A stretch of DNA of 64,000 nt, from the NCBI GenBank assembly GCA_010015655.1, contig ML976701.1, positions 1 through 64,000 on the forward strand. Reading direction: 5' to 3'. The DNA comes from Bimuria novae-zelandiae CBS 107.79 (Eukaryota; Ascomycota; Dothideomycetes; Pleosporales; Didymosphaeriaceae). Position 1 is the stretch's first letter, and every line of letters starts with the position of its first letter. The translations under genes were made by a program, and so were the position numbers. The notes beneath the pieces are model-generated. The model had not been told where the DNA came from, searched no databases, and saw nothing but the letters and a program-made list of their open reading frames with translations. Below, one piece after another: positions 47,101 to 58,967 of this stretch.

Positions 47101-47900
47101 CTTTGCCCGCTAGCATAAATTGTAATTAAAGGACAAGACGTAATAATAATAAGGATGTCTCCTTTCTTCCTTTAGCATGGGTATAATATTAACTTACTAT
47201 AGCTAGAGATACCTGCGGGCGCCAATCGCAGAAAGTACACTACACATAAGAGGTCTGACCGCGAGAAAGCCGAGTCTATTGTTACTAAACTACGCTACCT
47301 TATAGAACTTGCGCAAGCATCTATGGCACAGGAATAGTAAGAGCAGGAACGTTAAGCCAATAGGCATTGCCGAGAAGCGCCACACCTCCGCGTTGGCGAC
47401 AAAGTATGGCTAAAATTAGATAAGTAGTTTGCTACAGGCCGAAAATTAAAGAAGCTAGACTGGAGGAGCGCGAAGTACATAGTTATTAAAGTAATAAATA
47501 CGCACATAGTTCGACTAAATACACCTTTAGGCCTTTATAATATTTTTTATGTTAACTGACTCTAACTAGTAGCATTAGACCCCTTACTAAGCTAAATAAA
47601 GGACGACGACCAGCCACTGCTAATTTAGGTAGATACTAATGGCGCAGATATGTGGGAAATAGAAGATATATTAGTAAAAGTGTGCCAACGACGCAGACGG
47701 GGATAAAAGTAGTGGTATAAAGTAAAATAGAAAGGCTACCACCTACTAACTATGGAGCTAGCTGAAAACCTCTAAAATACTAAAGCGAAGATTTAATAGG
47801 AGTAATTTATAGAGCTATATTAAGACTCTAATATACGACTTCTTCCTGCAGGATTTTGGCGTGGATCTAATGACCTTTATCCGGACGCTATGAGAGAGGA
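44200..47900 (+). pseudogene. pol: Gypsy-3 pol (protease, RT, RNase H, integrase, chromodomain)
   Basis: Protease about 44200-44480, with ALIDSRCLSY (normally ALIDSGC) and DIILGRL. RT about 44820-45500: [38 protein letters not shown] with FANAPSTFQ-like LANAPSTFQR, YLDNVLIY (normally YLDDVLIY), IDLEKVKAIK. RNase H about 45700-46130: SLILGRYNMEILYRLGKQN then ADALSWQEQD, free of stops. Integrase about 46500-47350: ATGHPGREITYKII, RNCDTCGR, ILIDFIKGLPKS, STAFYT, NGAIERMN. Chromodomain about 47650-47780: WEIEDILVK, WYKVKWKGYH. Host target preference through the chromodomain is family knowledge. Many Q/W codons are stops. Confidence 0.88.
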
Positions 47901-47909
47901 GGGGGGTAA

Positions 47910-48124
47910 TATAATAGGCTAGATGCCTTATTATACTATTCCTTAGTAAAACCCTTAGTGAAACTCTTAGTGCTCCTTTAGACTAAGTGGGGCCTTAGAA
48001 ATCTTTTAAATCTTCTTGACAATAACAGCGCACATATAAGTTTGGCCTTACTTATAGATAGTTTGCTCCTTATTAAATATAATCCTGTTACCAGGCATCG
48101 GCAACCTTTGCGCAGCCCCTTATA
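47910..48124 (+). repeat. 3' LTR of Gypsy-3
   Basis: 215 bp, preceded by a polypurine tract. Followed at 48125 directly by the interior of a minus-strand Tc1 transposase. Confidence 0.9.
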
Positions 48125-49222
48125 GCTAAGGGCCAAACTTGATTCCTAGAGCTTTAATTTCTGGCTGGCAGTACCGGAGGCCTAGTAAGTGTAGGTGAAC
48201 GTTATCTTAAATTAAATAGATAGCTGCGCCTTGGTTATTATCGCGTATAGTGCAGTAATAAAGGAATAGGTGTTTCTTAAGTATGTTCTTTACGTACTAG
48301 ATGCCATTTATGCCCTTCCCTCCTTTGCATACAAACTCCTCTGTTTTAAAGAACTTTCTATAGTATAAGGTTTCTTAATACCTGCGCGGAGAGCTCCACC
48401 TTTCTTACTAGTAGCCTTATTAGTAGCTTAGCGTTAACTATTATTATAGGTAATATTATGGTTAATTTCCTATAGTTACTACTCCTTATAGGTGCCAGCG
48501 ACAGTCGCGCGAGAGCGTTTAACCTTAAGGGCCTCCTTTGCTATATTATTTGTGTGGGAGTCGCGTTGTATAAGGTCTTTACGGCTTATATTATTGTCCT
48601 AAGCCTAAACAACGTAAGGGCGTTAATAGGAGTAAGTAGTATTAGTTAAAGTAGTAGCGTAGATTATAAGACTAAATTTAGATAGCGTTGTAGGCAGTGC
48701 GTAGACGTTACTATCTTGTCTAACTAATCTTAAAATCCTCTGCTTTCCGCCACGTATATTGCTCCCGCTAATAGACTTAGAGGTCTTATTATAGCAAACG
48801 AATATAATGCGTGGAAAGTGTAAGTTATTTTTAGCCTTAAGCTAGGCATAGTACTATAGTCGTTAGTCCTTATTATTACTACTAAGCGCTAGTTTTTTAG
48901 GTTATACTTTATAAGTTATTACGTATAGGTGCTGCTTGTCGCGGTGCTTCCTAGTAATATTATAGACTATATTCTTACTAAGTGTGATACTAGCTTCTGC
49001 GTAGAGGTCTCTGACAGCGTCATGCACCCGGTAGGTGCCATATACGATGATGTTATGCCGTGGTTTTGCGCTCAGCGTAGAGCCATCGCGTACCTTTACA
49101 GGTCTACCAGGAGGAGACTGCTTGACTGTAGGTGTTGCAGCTAGCAATTCCTGCAGTGAGTTAACCTTTGTAGTATCTTTAACGCGTCGAAATGCCTTAT
49201 CACATGCGTGGTTAGTTATACC
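48125..49222 (-). pseudogene. Tc1/mariner transposase, left copy of an inverted pair (C-terminus cut off)
   Basis: Reads leftward from 49249. The N-terminal helix-turn-helix begins DLGITNHACDKAFRRV, then a linker VKQSPPGRPVKVRDGST and a second DNA-binding part KPRHNIIVYGTYRV..AEASITLSKNIVYNI. The DDE part at 48400-48140 ends VQDNVHLHLL-like sequence (LI-stop-DNVHLHLLGL), then IKFGP, and is cut by the Gypsy-3 LTR before the expected SPDLNPIE motif. The first 115 codons contain no stops even though flanking parts do. The same protein start appears inverted at 52940-53263. Confidence 0.78.
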
Positions 49223-49230
49223 CAAATCAG

Positions 49231-52200
49231 TAGGGTTGTCAACAAACAAATGTGCTTCAAAATTTTGATTTGATTTTATTTAATTTTTTAAATTTAAACA
49301 AACAAATCTTCTGTGCGCTAGATTAACAAATAAATTTAAAATAATAGGCTTCTCTATTTAAATATTTTAAGTTTGTTTAAAAATAGCTGTTAGACCTATT
49401 GCAGCCTAGCCCTACTATGTAACGTAATGTTAGCTAAATAATTGCGTACTTCTCGCGTATACAGCGCGTTAACGCTTAACTTACCTATGTTCCTTACTTT
49501 AGCCTGCCTATATAGCTTACTTTTTCGCGCCTTTGCACACACACGTTCACGCCTATTATGCCTTTAAAACGAAGCTATAAGTCCGTTAAGGTAGTTAAAC
49601 CTGCACCTAAACGTCCCTATCGTGCGCCTAAGCCCTTATAGAAGGTGCGCTAAAGCATTAATAGTTAGCTAACTAAGCGCGATAGTACGCCTAAGCCTTT
49701 ATCTGCATAGCCTATAGAGCTGCTTATAGAGCTACCAAACACGCCGCCAACCCAGCCGAAGCCGCTGCTAGATACTTTACCCCAGCGAGCATCTCCACGC
49801 CAGAACATGCAGCTAGCCATTCCTGAAGCCTTACAAAATAGCGATAACGTTGCCTGGGAGTCGCAATTGATGCTTAACAGGCCTAAGGCATTTATAACGC
49901 AGCTAATAGCTAGCTCTAACGCGGTAATAAAGATAATAATAGAGGTAGCTCCTACTCCTAAGGAGGGCTAGGCTAGTAACTACAATAGCTATAACTTTAA
50001 TAGATTAAATAGTATAGCAAAGCCACTTACTGCGCTAAAGAGTAACACTAGCTAGGTCTATAAGCATGGCTATCGCGTGTAGAAGAAGAACACATATAAG
50101 CCAGAGTAGCTCTACTTTGTGTGTAGGTACTGCCACACGCGCAATCTCCCTAGGGCTGTACACTAAATAATAAAGTTAACTAGCGCTGCTATACAACATC
50201 TTGCCTAAGATAAACCTAGCTATTAAGTCTATAAAGATAGCCCTATTGCCCGCAAGCCTACGCGCAAACCTAGTTAAATATCGCTATAATATACTACTAA
50301 GGGCGGCTTTAAAATTACTATAGAGACCTTTAACGAACTAGGTAACTTTGACGTATATAGCTTTTAACAGGTAGCTATACTTTAGCTAGTTAATAATAAT
50401 AGAGCTCTCCGCGAGTTTGAAACACTAGCTTTCCGTAAGATAATAAAATTTGCTAACCCTAAGGCAGAGGCAGCGCTATAGAGCTCTTATAATAGTGTAG
50501 CGAGCTTTGTAATAAAGCTCTATAGCTATATAAAGCCGCAGGTGGTACGCGCGTTAGTAGAGGCGGAGAGTAAGGTGCATATAAGTTTAATAGGTAGACT
50601 ACTAAAAGTAATAAATATGGCTTCTTTGCTATAGTTGCGCACTACGTTAACTGTAAAGGCGCAACAGTTAACCTGCCTATAGCGCTGCTATAAGTTGTAG
50701 GTGCTCACTCTGGCGAGGCTATCGCTAACGCTGTTGCTGCTATCCTGGAATACTTTAGCATTAATCGCAACAAACTTGGGTACTTTATACTTAATAACGC
50801 CGCTAACAATAATACTACTATTAATAAACTTACTATAATATATAACTTTAATAGCACTAAACGACGCCTCCGCTGCGCTTGCTATATACTTAACCTTATT
50901 AGCTAAATAATTATATTTAGTCGCGACGCTAACGCGTACGAGAACGAGCCTAAGAATATAAAAGAAAAAGAGTTTTATATAAAGGAGTGGCGAAAGGATA
51001 GACTATTAGGCGTCTTCTTTAATATAATAAACTATATTAATATGCTAAATTAGTATAGCCTCTTTGCAAGCTATTAGCGGCAGGCTATAAAGAAGATACC
51101 TTAAAGCGCTGTCTCTATTAGCATACGCGAGCTAGTTAAGCCTATAGTTACGCGCTAGAATAGCTATTATAGTGTACTTAAGCGTGGGGTTAAGCTTTAA
51201 TAAGCTATTACCTCGTATACTAATTACTATATAATAAAGACTAAAGCAGCTAACTTTACTACGCGAACTCGCAGTAACAAGCTTCTATTAGCACCGCGAT
51301 AGATAAGGTCAATAAGGCTTATAGCTATAGATTAGGCGGTTATTAACAACTATATTACTATACTATAGCTACTTAAGTTTGCAACTGATTGCCTCTAAGG
51401 CCGCAGTAAAAGTGGTTATTATGGCGCGCTGTACGAGGTAATTCCTGTATTAGAGTCTATAATTACTAAGCTAGATGCCCGCCTTAAGTCTTATAAAGGC
51501 GTTAACTTTACCCTAACTAAGGCGCCTAAAGACTACCTGCTAATTAACCTACGCGCCGCGAAGAAAAAAGCGATCAAATACTTTAAAAAGCTAATTAAAG
51601 CACCCGTTTACTACACTACTATAGCACTCTACCTACGCTATAAGACATACTGCAAGCGTTTATGGCAGCACAAACCTAAGGTCTATAATCGCTGCCACGC
51701 GCAGTTTCTGCAACTATAGACAGCCTATAAGCCTGCTAACGCCGTAACTATAACACCAGTTATACTACTAAAGCCCTTAATAAGTAGCTTTAACAACGCT
51801 ATTAACTTTATACTTAACGCTGGTAATCGCGAGTGCACTAAGGCGGCGAAGGACAAGTATAATTAGTAGCTAGAAGAGCTACTATAGATAGCTTAATAAT
51901 ATAAAATAGGCGTTATAGCTATATAGTACTAGCTTAGGTTAAAGCTAAAGTACCTACATCTTTTACAGCTTACAATTAACTTACTCTTAATTCCTGCCTT
52001 TAGTAGCGACTGTGAAAGAGTCTTCTTAGGTACTAGCGATATAATGGACCTATAGAGGCGGAAAATAAGCTTATAGTTACTAGCTACTCTTATATGTACG
52101 CAGCGATGGATAAGGGCAGGTTTTAAGCCTCTAAGCGCGATAGCAGTAGTAAAGTACTGCGAAGAAACGCTTATTAAAAGCTTTAGGATAGAGGAGTAGA

Positions 52201-52394
52201 AGGAGTCGCCATAGTAATTACTATATAAATTACTTTTTACAGTCTCTAGCTTCTTAAAATTTAAATAAACAATTTAAACAAAAGCACCCCTACAGTCTAT
52301 CAAAATTAAATAAACAAACTACAACACTATAAAATCGTTAAACAAAGCAAAACTTAGCTTTAAATATTATTTGTTTTGTTTGTTGACAACTCTG
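49231..52394 (+). mobile_element. hAT DNA transposon 2, complete, with perfect TSD
   Basis: 3164 bp. Left terminus TAGGGTTGTCAACAAACAAA, right terminus reversed CAGAGTTGTCAACAAACAAA. The 8-bp duplication CAAATCAG occurs at 49223-49230 and 52395-52402, the hallmark of hAT insertion. It split the left arm of the Tc1 palindrome; the uninterrupted right arm (ACTGATTTGGGTAT, 52933-52946) shows the empty site. Confidence 0.95.
49558..52215 (+). pseudogene. hAT-2 transposase, RIP-degraded
   Basis: The start is ATG at 49558 (MPLKRSYKSVKVVKPAPKRP), a basic leader. A BED-type zinc-finger remnant at 50110-50160 reads YFVCRYCHTRNLPRAVH. The core region at 50750-50900 reads RNKLGYFILNNAANNNTTIN-like sequence in another frame, so at least one frameshift has occurred (about 50700). 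The C-terminal dimerisation domain at 51960-52060 reads LTINLLLIPAFSSDCERVF, then GTSDIMDL. The gene ends near ETLIKSFRIEE (52190). It is homologous to hAT-1 but clearly a different family member. Confidence 0.82.
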
Positions 52395-52944
52395 CAAATC
52401 AGTGGCGATTTCTGGGAAAGTGAGGTTATATTATGTTCTGAGAACGACGATAGCAGCTAGCTAGGCTTTTGGCAGCAATCGAGAGTTTTTTTTTTTTTTT
52501 TGGGCAGGATTTGAAGCCATATCGAGTGAGAAACGTGAGGTTAAAGTGTAGGTGTTAACGCTCTATAGAGCTCTTGGAGGCTCGGAGACTCTGTTCCGCT
52601 AGTGACGCGCTAGCGTCTTGGCAAGTCACATAACGGCCGGCTTTATTGAGATTACCCTTTGTAGTAAATAGGTTGGAGTTATAAAGGGTAATCTTAATAA
52701 AGCCGGCCATTATGTGACTTGCCAAGACGCTAGCGCGTCACTAGCGAAACAGAGTCTCCGAGCCTCTAAGAGCTCTGTAGAGCGTTAACACCTATACTTT
52801 AACCTCACGTTTCGCACTTAATATGGCTTCAAATCCTGCCCAAAAAAAAAACTCTCGATTGCTATTAGAAGCCTAGCTAGCTGCTATCGTCGTTCTTAGA
52901 ATATAATACAACCTCACTTTCCCAGAAATCGCCACTGATTTGGG

Positions 52945-53407
52945 TATAACTAACCACGCATGTGGTAAGGCATTTCGACGCGTTAAAGATACTATAAAGG
53001 TCGACTTACTGCAGGAATTGCTAGCTGCAACACCTACAGTCAAGCAGTCTCCTCCTGGCAGACCTGTAAAGGTACGCGATGGCTCTACGCTAAGCGCAAG
53101 ACCACGGCATAATATTATTATATATGGCACCTATCGGGTGTATAACGCTGTTAGAGACCTCTGCGCAGAAGCTAGCATCACACTTAGTAAGAATATAGTC
53201 TATAACATTACTAGGGAGCACCGCGACGAGCAGCACCTATACGTAATAACTTATAGAGTATAACCTAAAAAAATAGCGCTTAGTAGTAATAATAAGAACT
53301 AATAACTATAGTACTATGCCTAGCTTAAGGCTAAAAATAACTTACACTTTCTACGCATTATATTTATTTACTATAATAAGACCTCTAAGTCTATTTGCGA
53401 GAGTAAT
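52945..53407 (+). pseudogene. Tc1/mariner transposase, right copy of the inverted pair (N-terminal part)
   Basis: Begins MGITNHACGKAFRRVKDTIK (52940) and stays open for 107 codons through the two helix-turn-helix regions to LYVITYRV. It then continues with stops to about 53400 (LRLKITYTFYALY). It ends abruptly at the Gypsy-4 LTR start (53408). The left copy shows what is missing. The open N-terminal frame with few changes between copies suggests moderate age. Confidence 0.75.
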
Positions 53408-53586
53408 TGTTAAGATCCTAAAGAGATAGCTAATTCCTAAGGGGCTAAGGTTGGTTCTCGGGCAGGAATACTGGTAGGACGAGAGAGGGTTATAGTAATA
53501 GCTTGCGCTTGTCACTAGGGCGTTAGTATTAAAGGTGTGTATAGCATAATTAAATTAACAAGGTTGCTTATTCAGATCCAAATAAT

Positions 53587-53843
53587 TATCCGATTACATG
53601 GCCCTTTGCACAAGCAAAGGTAGCTGGCGCAACCCTACATAAAGAGACCTTGCCAGCAGTCTGGTTCATCCGCACAATTCCGGGCGGAACAAAGGGCAAC
53701 TCTCCTTAATTAATAAAAATAGATTAGCGTATTAGTAAAAGACATAAGGATATAAGAGCCTTATATTCTTATAGAAATACAGACAACAGACATAATAATT
53801 TATACCTTAATTTATCTTATCAGATTACCTTTCTAATCTAATA
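53587..53843 (+). repeat. 5' LTR of the Copia element
   Basis: 257 bp, starting TATCCGATTACATGG (from TGTCTG) and ending CTAATCTAATA. It shows more C-to-T changes than the 3' copy. Confidence 0.9.
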
Positions 53844-53893
53844 ATTAAGAGTCTCACTGCCTTAACTAATACTACCTTATCAAGCCAATCGCA

Positions 53894-56800
53894 ATGGCCT
53901 TATTAACCCTTAAAGATCCCACAGTGATCCTGACTAACTACACGAATTACACACCATGGCTAAGATAGCTTAAAACAAGATGCCAATTCCTCAAGGTCTG
54001 GAACATTATCGACCCAGCGCTGATAGATGAACTAAAGCAGAAACCCGCCATGCCGATACCGCCGTTAATAGGCAACTACCAGCCAAACGCTATCTACACG
54101 AATGCGAACCTAAATAACGCACTAATATTACTATCTTATCTATCGCCGGCAGGCGCGAAAGCATACAAAGACGATAGCGACTACTACAAAGGATAGCTCG
54201 AGATCTATAAAGTCATGAATCGAGCCTATTAAGAAGAAAAGGCAGACCTTAATAAGGTAGTTACTTTTCTCTAGTTAATAATCTCCGCGTATCTCCAGAA
54301 CAACTACTGCATTCCCGGAGAAATAATTAAGCAATGGATAAATAACCTTATAATTACAATTAGGGTTGACTATTAAGACGAATACAGACAATTAAGAACA
54401 AGGTATCAAGAAGCGCTTAAGCTAATAAGAATAGCTAAATTATAGGCTATATGGCTCTCTGAGTACGATCACGCAGCCACAGAAGCAGAGACTAATTAGG
54501 TTCTAGAACTTTAAAGGCTAGACTTAGTGAAAGAAGACTTTATAAAGGTAGTTATCCATGTCGCACCTATGTAGGTAACGACCTTCTAGCAATATAGAAG
54601 CAAGGATGTAGCTGTCTCATAGAAGCACACAATAAAACTCTTTCGAGACTATATAATCCTGCAGCACCTAACTAAGGGTAAATAAAAGGGCGCTTTTGCT
54701 GCTGCAGGGTCATCTCTCGCTAAAGGTGGTAAACCCACCTAGGCCACAGACAGGGACGCCTCTCTTGTGGATAAAGCAGCATTATCTAAAAGTTAAGGAA
54801 GATCTTAGAATTATAAATAATAAAATAATAGTTAACGTACTAGAACTAAGCGGTTGCCTTAGAGCCTTAAGCTAATAGTAGTTAGTAGTAATTACTACCC
54901 TGCTTGTAAACTACGCTATAGTCTTTAAGACTGTTTCTATGCCTTTCTAGACAAGCAGCCAGACTGGTTTACACTAAACCCTCTTATAGTAAAGCTAGTT
55001 AAGCTTAGGCTAGAACATGATACCGACTTCTAAGAGAAGTTAAAAAGAACAAAAAAGGCTAAATTACAGGCACCTAAAATTAAACAATTACACACTCCTA
55101 CTCTACCTCGAATTACTAAGGCTAATAATAAATAACTAGATAGACGCAAGATTACTAAAATCCTAGCGAGCTTTAACGCCGCATTCTTCCACACCAACCT
55201 AAATACGTACCCATTACGACGCTCAGCCATACTTAATTTAGGCATAACCTGCCATATCTTTAACGACATCGATCGCTTTGTCTCATACTGTCCACCGGCG
55301 CCAGGAGACTTTATATAGGCAGGGAATACACAAATATAGATTAAAGAATACGAGAGCGTCTATCTTAACGTATAGAGTGTAAATAGCAATTAATTAATAT
55401 AGCTAGATAATATAGCCTATTACCCTAATCTGCTCTGCAACCTTATATCGTTCTAATTACTCCGGAGGCAAGGCCTTTAGTGGGATATAAGAGCAGACCC
55501 AACGACTCTAAAGAGAAGAAATAATACTATGCTAGCAAAACTCTAAGAGCTACATAGACAGTGGGTCTTAGAATACAAGACAAGGCTAGTAAGTAGTATT
55601 CCTACTAATGCTACGCACGCCACTCACAAGACTAATACACGCACTAAACAAAGACTACAGAAGGCAGACGCGTGGACCTGGCACCAATAATTAGGCCATC
55701 TAGGCCCTTAGGCCCTCGAACACCTCGTGCAGCAATCTAAGGGGGTAAGGATTAAAGGTCTCCCTATAGTCAAGTGTAATGCCTACGGCAAAGCAAAACT
55801 AAAACGGCAAATACGCCAGCAAGCCAGAGATCTAACAGAAGGTCCCGGCGAGCGAGTCGCAATTAATTTTCACGACTATAAAGTAGACAGCTTAACAAGA
55901 GAGAAGAGCTAAATACTAATTACTAACTAATTCTCTAGCTTTGCATAGGACTTCTACTTCAAGAATAACTACCTAGCACGGTTAATTATTAAATTACTTA
56001 GTACCTTTATACGGTTCATGGAAGTACAATATAATATTATAGTAAAAGTAATTAAATCTAATAACGAGATCTTTTCTATTAAGATAAACGTTAAGAAGTA
56101 GTGCTTAGCGTAAGGCATTAAGATTAAGCCTTTAGCACCTAATACTTAAGCATAAAATAGAGGAGCTAAACGCTTAGGGGGTGTAATTAAGGAGAAAGCG
56201 CGCGCGATGCAACTTAACTCTAACCTACCCTAGTAAATGTGGCCTAAGATCACCCGAGCCGCAGTCTACTTATACAATTAAACGCCAAACTACGCTAATT
56301 AATAGCGATCTCTATATAAAGTGTTCTTTACGATAGTAGCTTTTTAGAACGGCATTATTACCTAACCAAAGAAGCCTAATTAAGCTTACCTAAAAGTATA
56401 TAGCTACAAAGCTTTTACAATAACTAATAATACAAAACGCGGCAAGAGCAGGCTTCAGAAGCTTAACCCTAAGGCATAGATTAGCTACCTAATCGGCTAC
56501 AAATTAATAAATATCTAGAGAATATGGATTCCCTCTCTAGCAAAGACAATCAGTACTCGCGACGTAATATTTAACGAGGATACTATGTTCTTAGGCAAAA
56601 CTAAAGACCTAATAGAAAACCTTATGCATAGTACATTAGAAGAAATAGCGGCCTAGGTGCGATTAGTAGAGTTACCTCTCTTACCTTAACAAGAGCATGC
56701 CACTAAGTCCTTCTTTAAGGATAAGATAATTAGTAAAGCGCTAGAGGAAGAGGTTAAAGGAGCTCCTAAGTATAGGCAAGACAGGAAAGTTAGGTGCGAA

Positions 56801-58600
56801 TATCTAACACTTCCCTTAACGCCGCCACTAGTGACACTCCTTACACAATTAATGGCAAGAGGCGATTAAGCTATACCACCCTAAAGAGTGCAAACAGGGC
56901 AGTTGCAAACAAGCCCATAGGCCGCAGCCTTTATAGCAGGCACTAAAGCTAGCAGTAGCGGTAAATACAAAGGCAAGACTCTTAATAAGGCGTAGCTTTA
57001 ATAAATAATTACATTAGGTAAGAAGCTATATCGAAGCGTGCTTCCAGAGCCACCTACATGCTAAAGCAAGCTCGAAGATCACCCTCTTTATAATATATAG
57101 AAGGAAGCAGAACGTTCCTATCTATAGAGCCATAAGGAAATAAAGTCCTGGAGTAAGATTATAACCACTCTAGTAAAAGTGGCAGGCCATCAAATCCTCG
57201 ACTATATATAGGTATATACCTACAAGTTTAATAAGCATTATTAATTATAAAAGTGTAAGGCAAGGCTAGTAGTGCGAGGTAATTAATAGCGGCACCTTAC
57301 CTCGCAAGAAACCTACACTGTAATACTTACAGGATAATTATTCCGCATGCTTATAGTAATTATAGCTCGTTTTAACCTAGAACTTATTTAACACGACGTT
57401 ACTAACGCGTTTGTCCACGCAAAGCTGGATAGAGAAATCTATATAAGAATACCTTGCGGCTACTCGCGAGCAGGCATAGTTCTTAAACTATATAAAGCAC
57501 TATACGGACTGCGCATATCTCTACTGCTCTAGCAAAGAGAGTTCACGTCAACACTCCGTGATATTGGCTTTAAAGTAGTACCCCACGAGCTATGCTGCCT
57601 TATTAAGGACGGCATTATTATCTTCTTTTATATAGATAACATTATTATTACGTATAATAAGTTATAAAAGCAAGCTGCTGAAGCTGCTCTTATAATAATA
57701 AGTACTAAATTTACACTTACGGGTGGTAAAGACCTGTAGTGGTTTCTAAGAATTAAAATTATTAGGGACTGCTCGAGCAGAAAGATCTGGCTTTTATAAG
57801 CTTTATATATTAATAAAATATCGCGCCTTATTAATCACCATAAGATTCGCCATAATACCTTAATAGGTCTAATCAAATTGCTCCTAAGGACAGGACTAGC
57901 TAGTAAGGGTAAGATTAATAGATACCAGCGCAAAGTTAGATTAATTTTTTATACTATAGTTACATCTCGACCAGATATCGCCTTTGCAAGCTCCTAATTA
58001 TTACGATTCCTATCTAACCTAAGCAAAGAGCACTAAGCGGCTGCCAACCAAGTTCTCCTCTACCTTGCTAACACTAAATCACTAGGTCTTTAGCTTGGGG
58101 GTGTAGATACTTTGGAAGTGGCAAGTAACGCATCCTTTACTAATAACACACTTAACCGCAAGAGCTCGCAAGGATATATTATTAAGCTATTTAGTAGCCT
58201 AATCGCCTGGAAAGCAAACAAGCAAGATACAGTTACTATATTAATAACTAAAGCCGAATTACTAGCACTATCGTAAGTGGCCAAGGAGGCTTTATTCACA
58301 TCGCGATTACTAAAGGAACTAAAGATCAACCTCAGCAATTCCCTTATTATAATTAATTATAATAATCAGCAAACGATCCGACTTGTTGCTAAAGAAATTA
58401 CTAAGTTATAGACCAAGCTCCGTTATATAGATATCTATAATTATTGGCTAAGACAAGAGGTCGCACTAGGGATAATCAAGGTAGACTATTAACGCTTAAA
58501 GGACATGGTTGCTAATAGACTCACAAAGGCCCTACTAGTGAATAAATGGAGCAAGTTTCTGCATAAACTAGGACTTAAAGATATATTAGACAAGATCACT
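53894..58600 (+). pseudogene. gag-pol: Copia gag-pol polyprotein, RIP-degraded
   Basis: Starts MALLTLKDPTVILTNYTNYT. The gag part (to about 54900) includes a UBN2-like helical region (KVWNIIDPALIDEL, later ILQHLTKGK) and a degraded zinc-knuckle region near 54890. Protease at about 55215-55290 reads ILNLGITCHIFND (normally ILDSGATCHI). Integrase covers about 55660-56400, with a GAG-pre-integrase start HHLGHLG-like (QLGHLGP) and GERVAINFHDY. RT is at about 57180-57660: LVVRGN, HDVTNAFVHAKLDREIYI, LYKALYGLR, FYIDNIIIT (normally YVDDIIIT). RNase H is at about 58070-58600: KSSQGYIIKLF, then TKAELLALS and DMVANRLTKAL. The catalytic aspartates of protease and RT are partly mutated. Confidence 0.88.
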
Positions 58601-58710
58601 AATTAAGAGGTTGCCCTGCAGGATCTCCAGTAGAGGATAGAGGCCTTTAAGTTAGAATAATAGATAACTGCGAAGGTCCAGCTTGAGGATAAGCCCAAGC
58701 TAAGGGGGTG

Positions 58711-58967
58711 TGTCTGATTACATGGCCCTTTGCACAAGCAAAGGTAGCTGGCGCAACCCTATATAAAGAGACCTTGCCAGCAGTCTAGTTCATCCGTATA
58801 ATTCCAGGCGGAATAAAGGGCAACTCTCCTTAATCAACGGAAATAGATTAGCGTATTAGTGGAAGACATAAGGATATAAGAGCCTTATATTCTTACAGGA
58901 ATACAGACAACAGACACAACAATTTATACCTTAATTTATCTTATCAGATTACCTCTCCAATCTAACA
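58711..58967 (+). repeat. 3' LTR of the Copia element
   Basis: 257 bp, TGTCTGATTACATGG to CTCCAATCTAACA. It is the less mutated copy and is followed by ACGAT. Confidence 0.92.

Larger units (their letters stand above)
42423..48124 (+). mobile_element. Gypsy-3: complete chromodomain LTR retrotransposon
   Basis: LTRs of 215 bp at 42423-42637 and 47910-48124, beginning TGTAATAGGC / TATAATAGGC and ending GCCCCTTATA. A purine tract (GAGAGAGGAGGGGGG, 47892-47906) precedes the 3' LTR. No matching target duplication is seen (CTGAA left, GCTAA right). The right flank is a Tc1 transposase cut in mid-frame whose continuation is not on the left, so the locus was rearranged. There is no antisense frame between chromodomain and LTR, unlike Gypsy-1, -2 and -4. 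Confidence 0.88.
48780..53407. repeat. Large palindrome: two Tc1/mariner copies head to head
   Basis: The arms meet around a 22-bp spacer (52661-52682). The inner arms 52395-52660 and 52683-52950 are reverse complements with mostly C/T differences. Beyond the hAT insertion the left arm continues at 49222 down to about 48780, matching 52943-53400 on the right. Minus the hAT, each arm is about 0.7 kb. The outer right end is cut by the Gypsy-4 LTR at 53408, and the left copy continues to 48125. Confidence 0.88.
53587..58967 (+). mobile_element. Copia LTR retrotransposon, complete, nested in the Gypsy-4 LTR
   Basis: LTRs of 257 bp (53587-53843 and 58711-58967), reading TGTCTGATTAC..CAATCTAACA in the better copy. 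The purine tract CTAAGGGGGTG precedes the 3' LTR. TSD ACGAT/ATAAT. Internal order is gag, protease, integrase, RT, RNase H, the Copia (Pseudoviridae-like) order, with integrase before RT. Confidence 0.93.
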
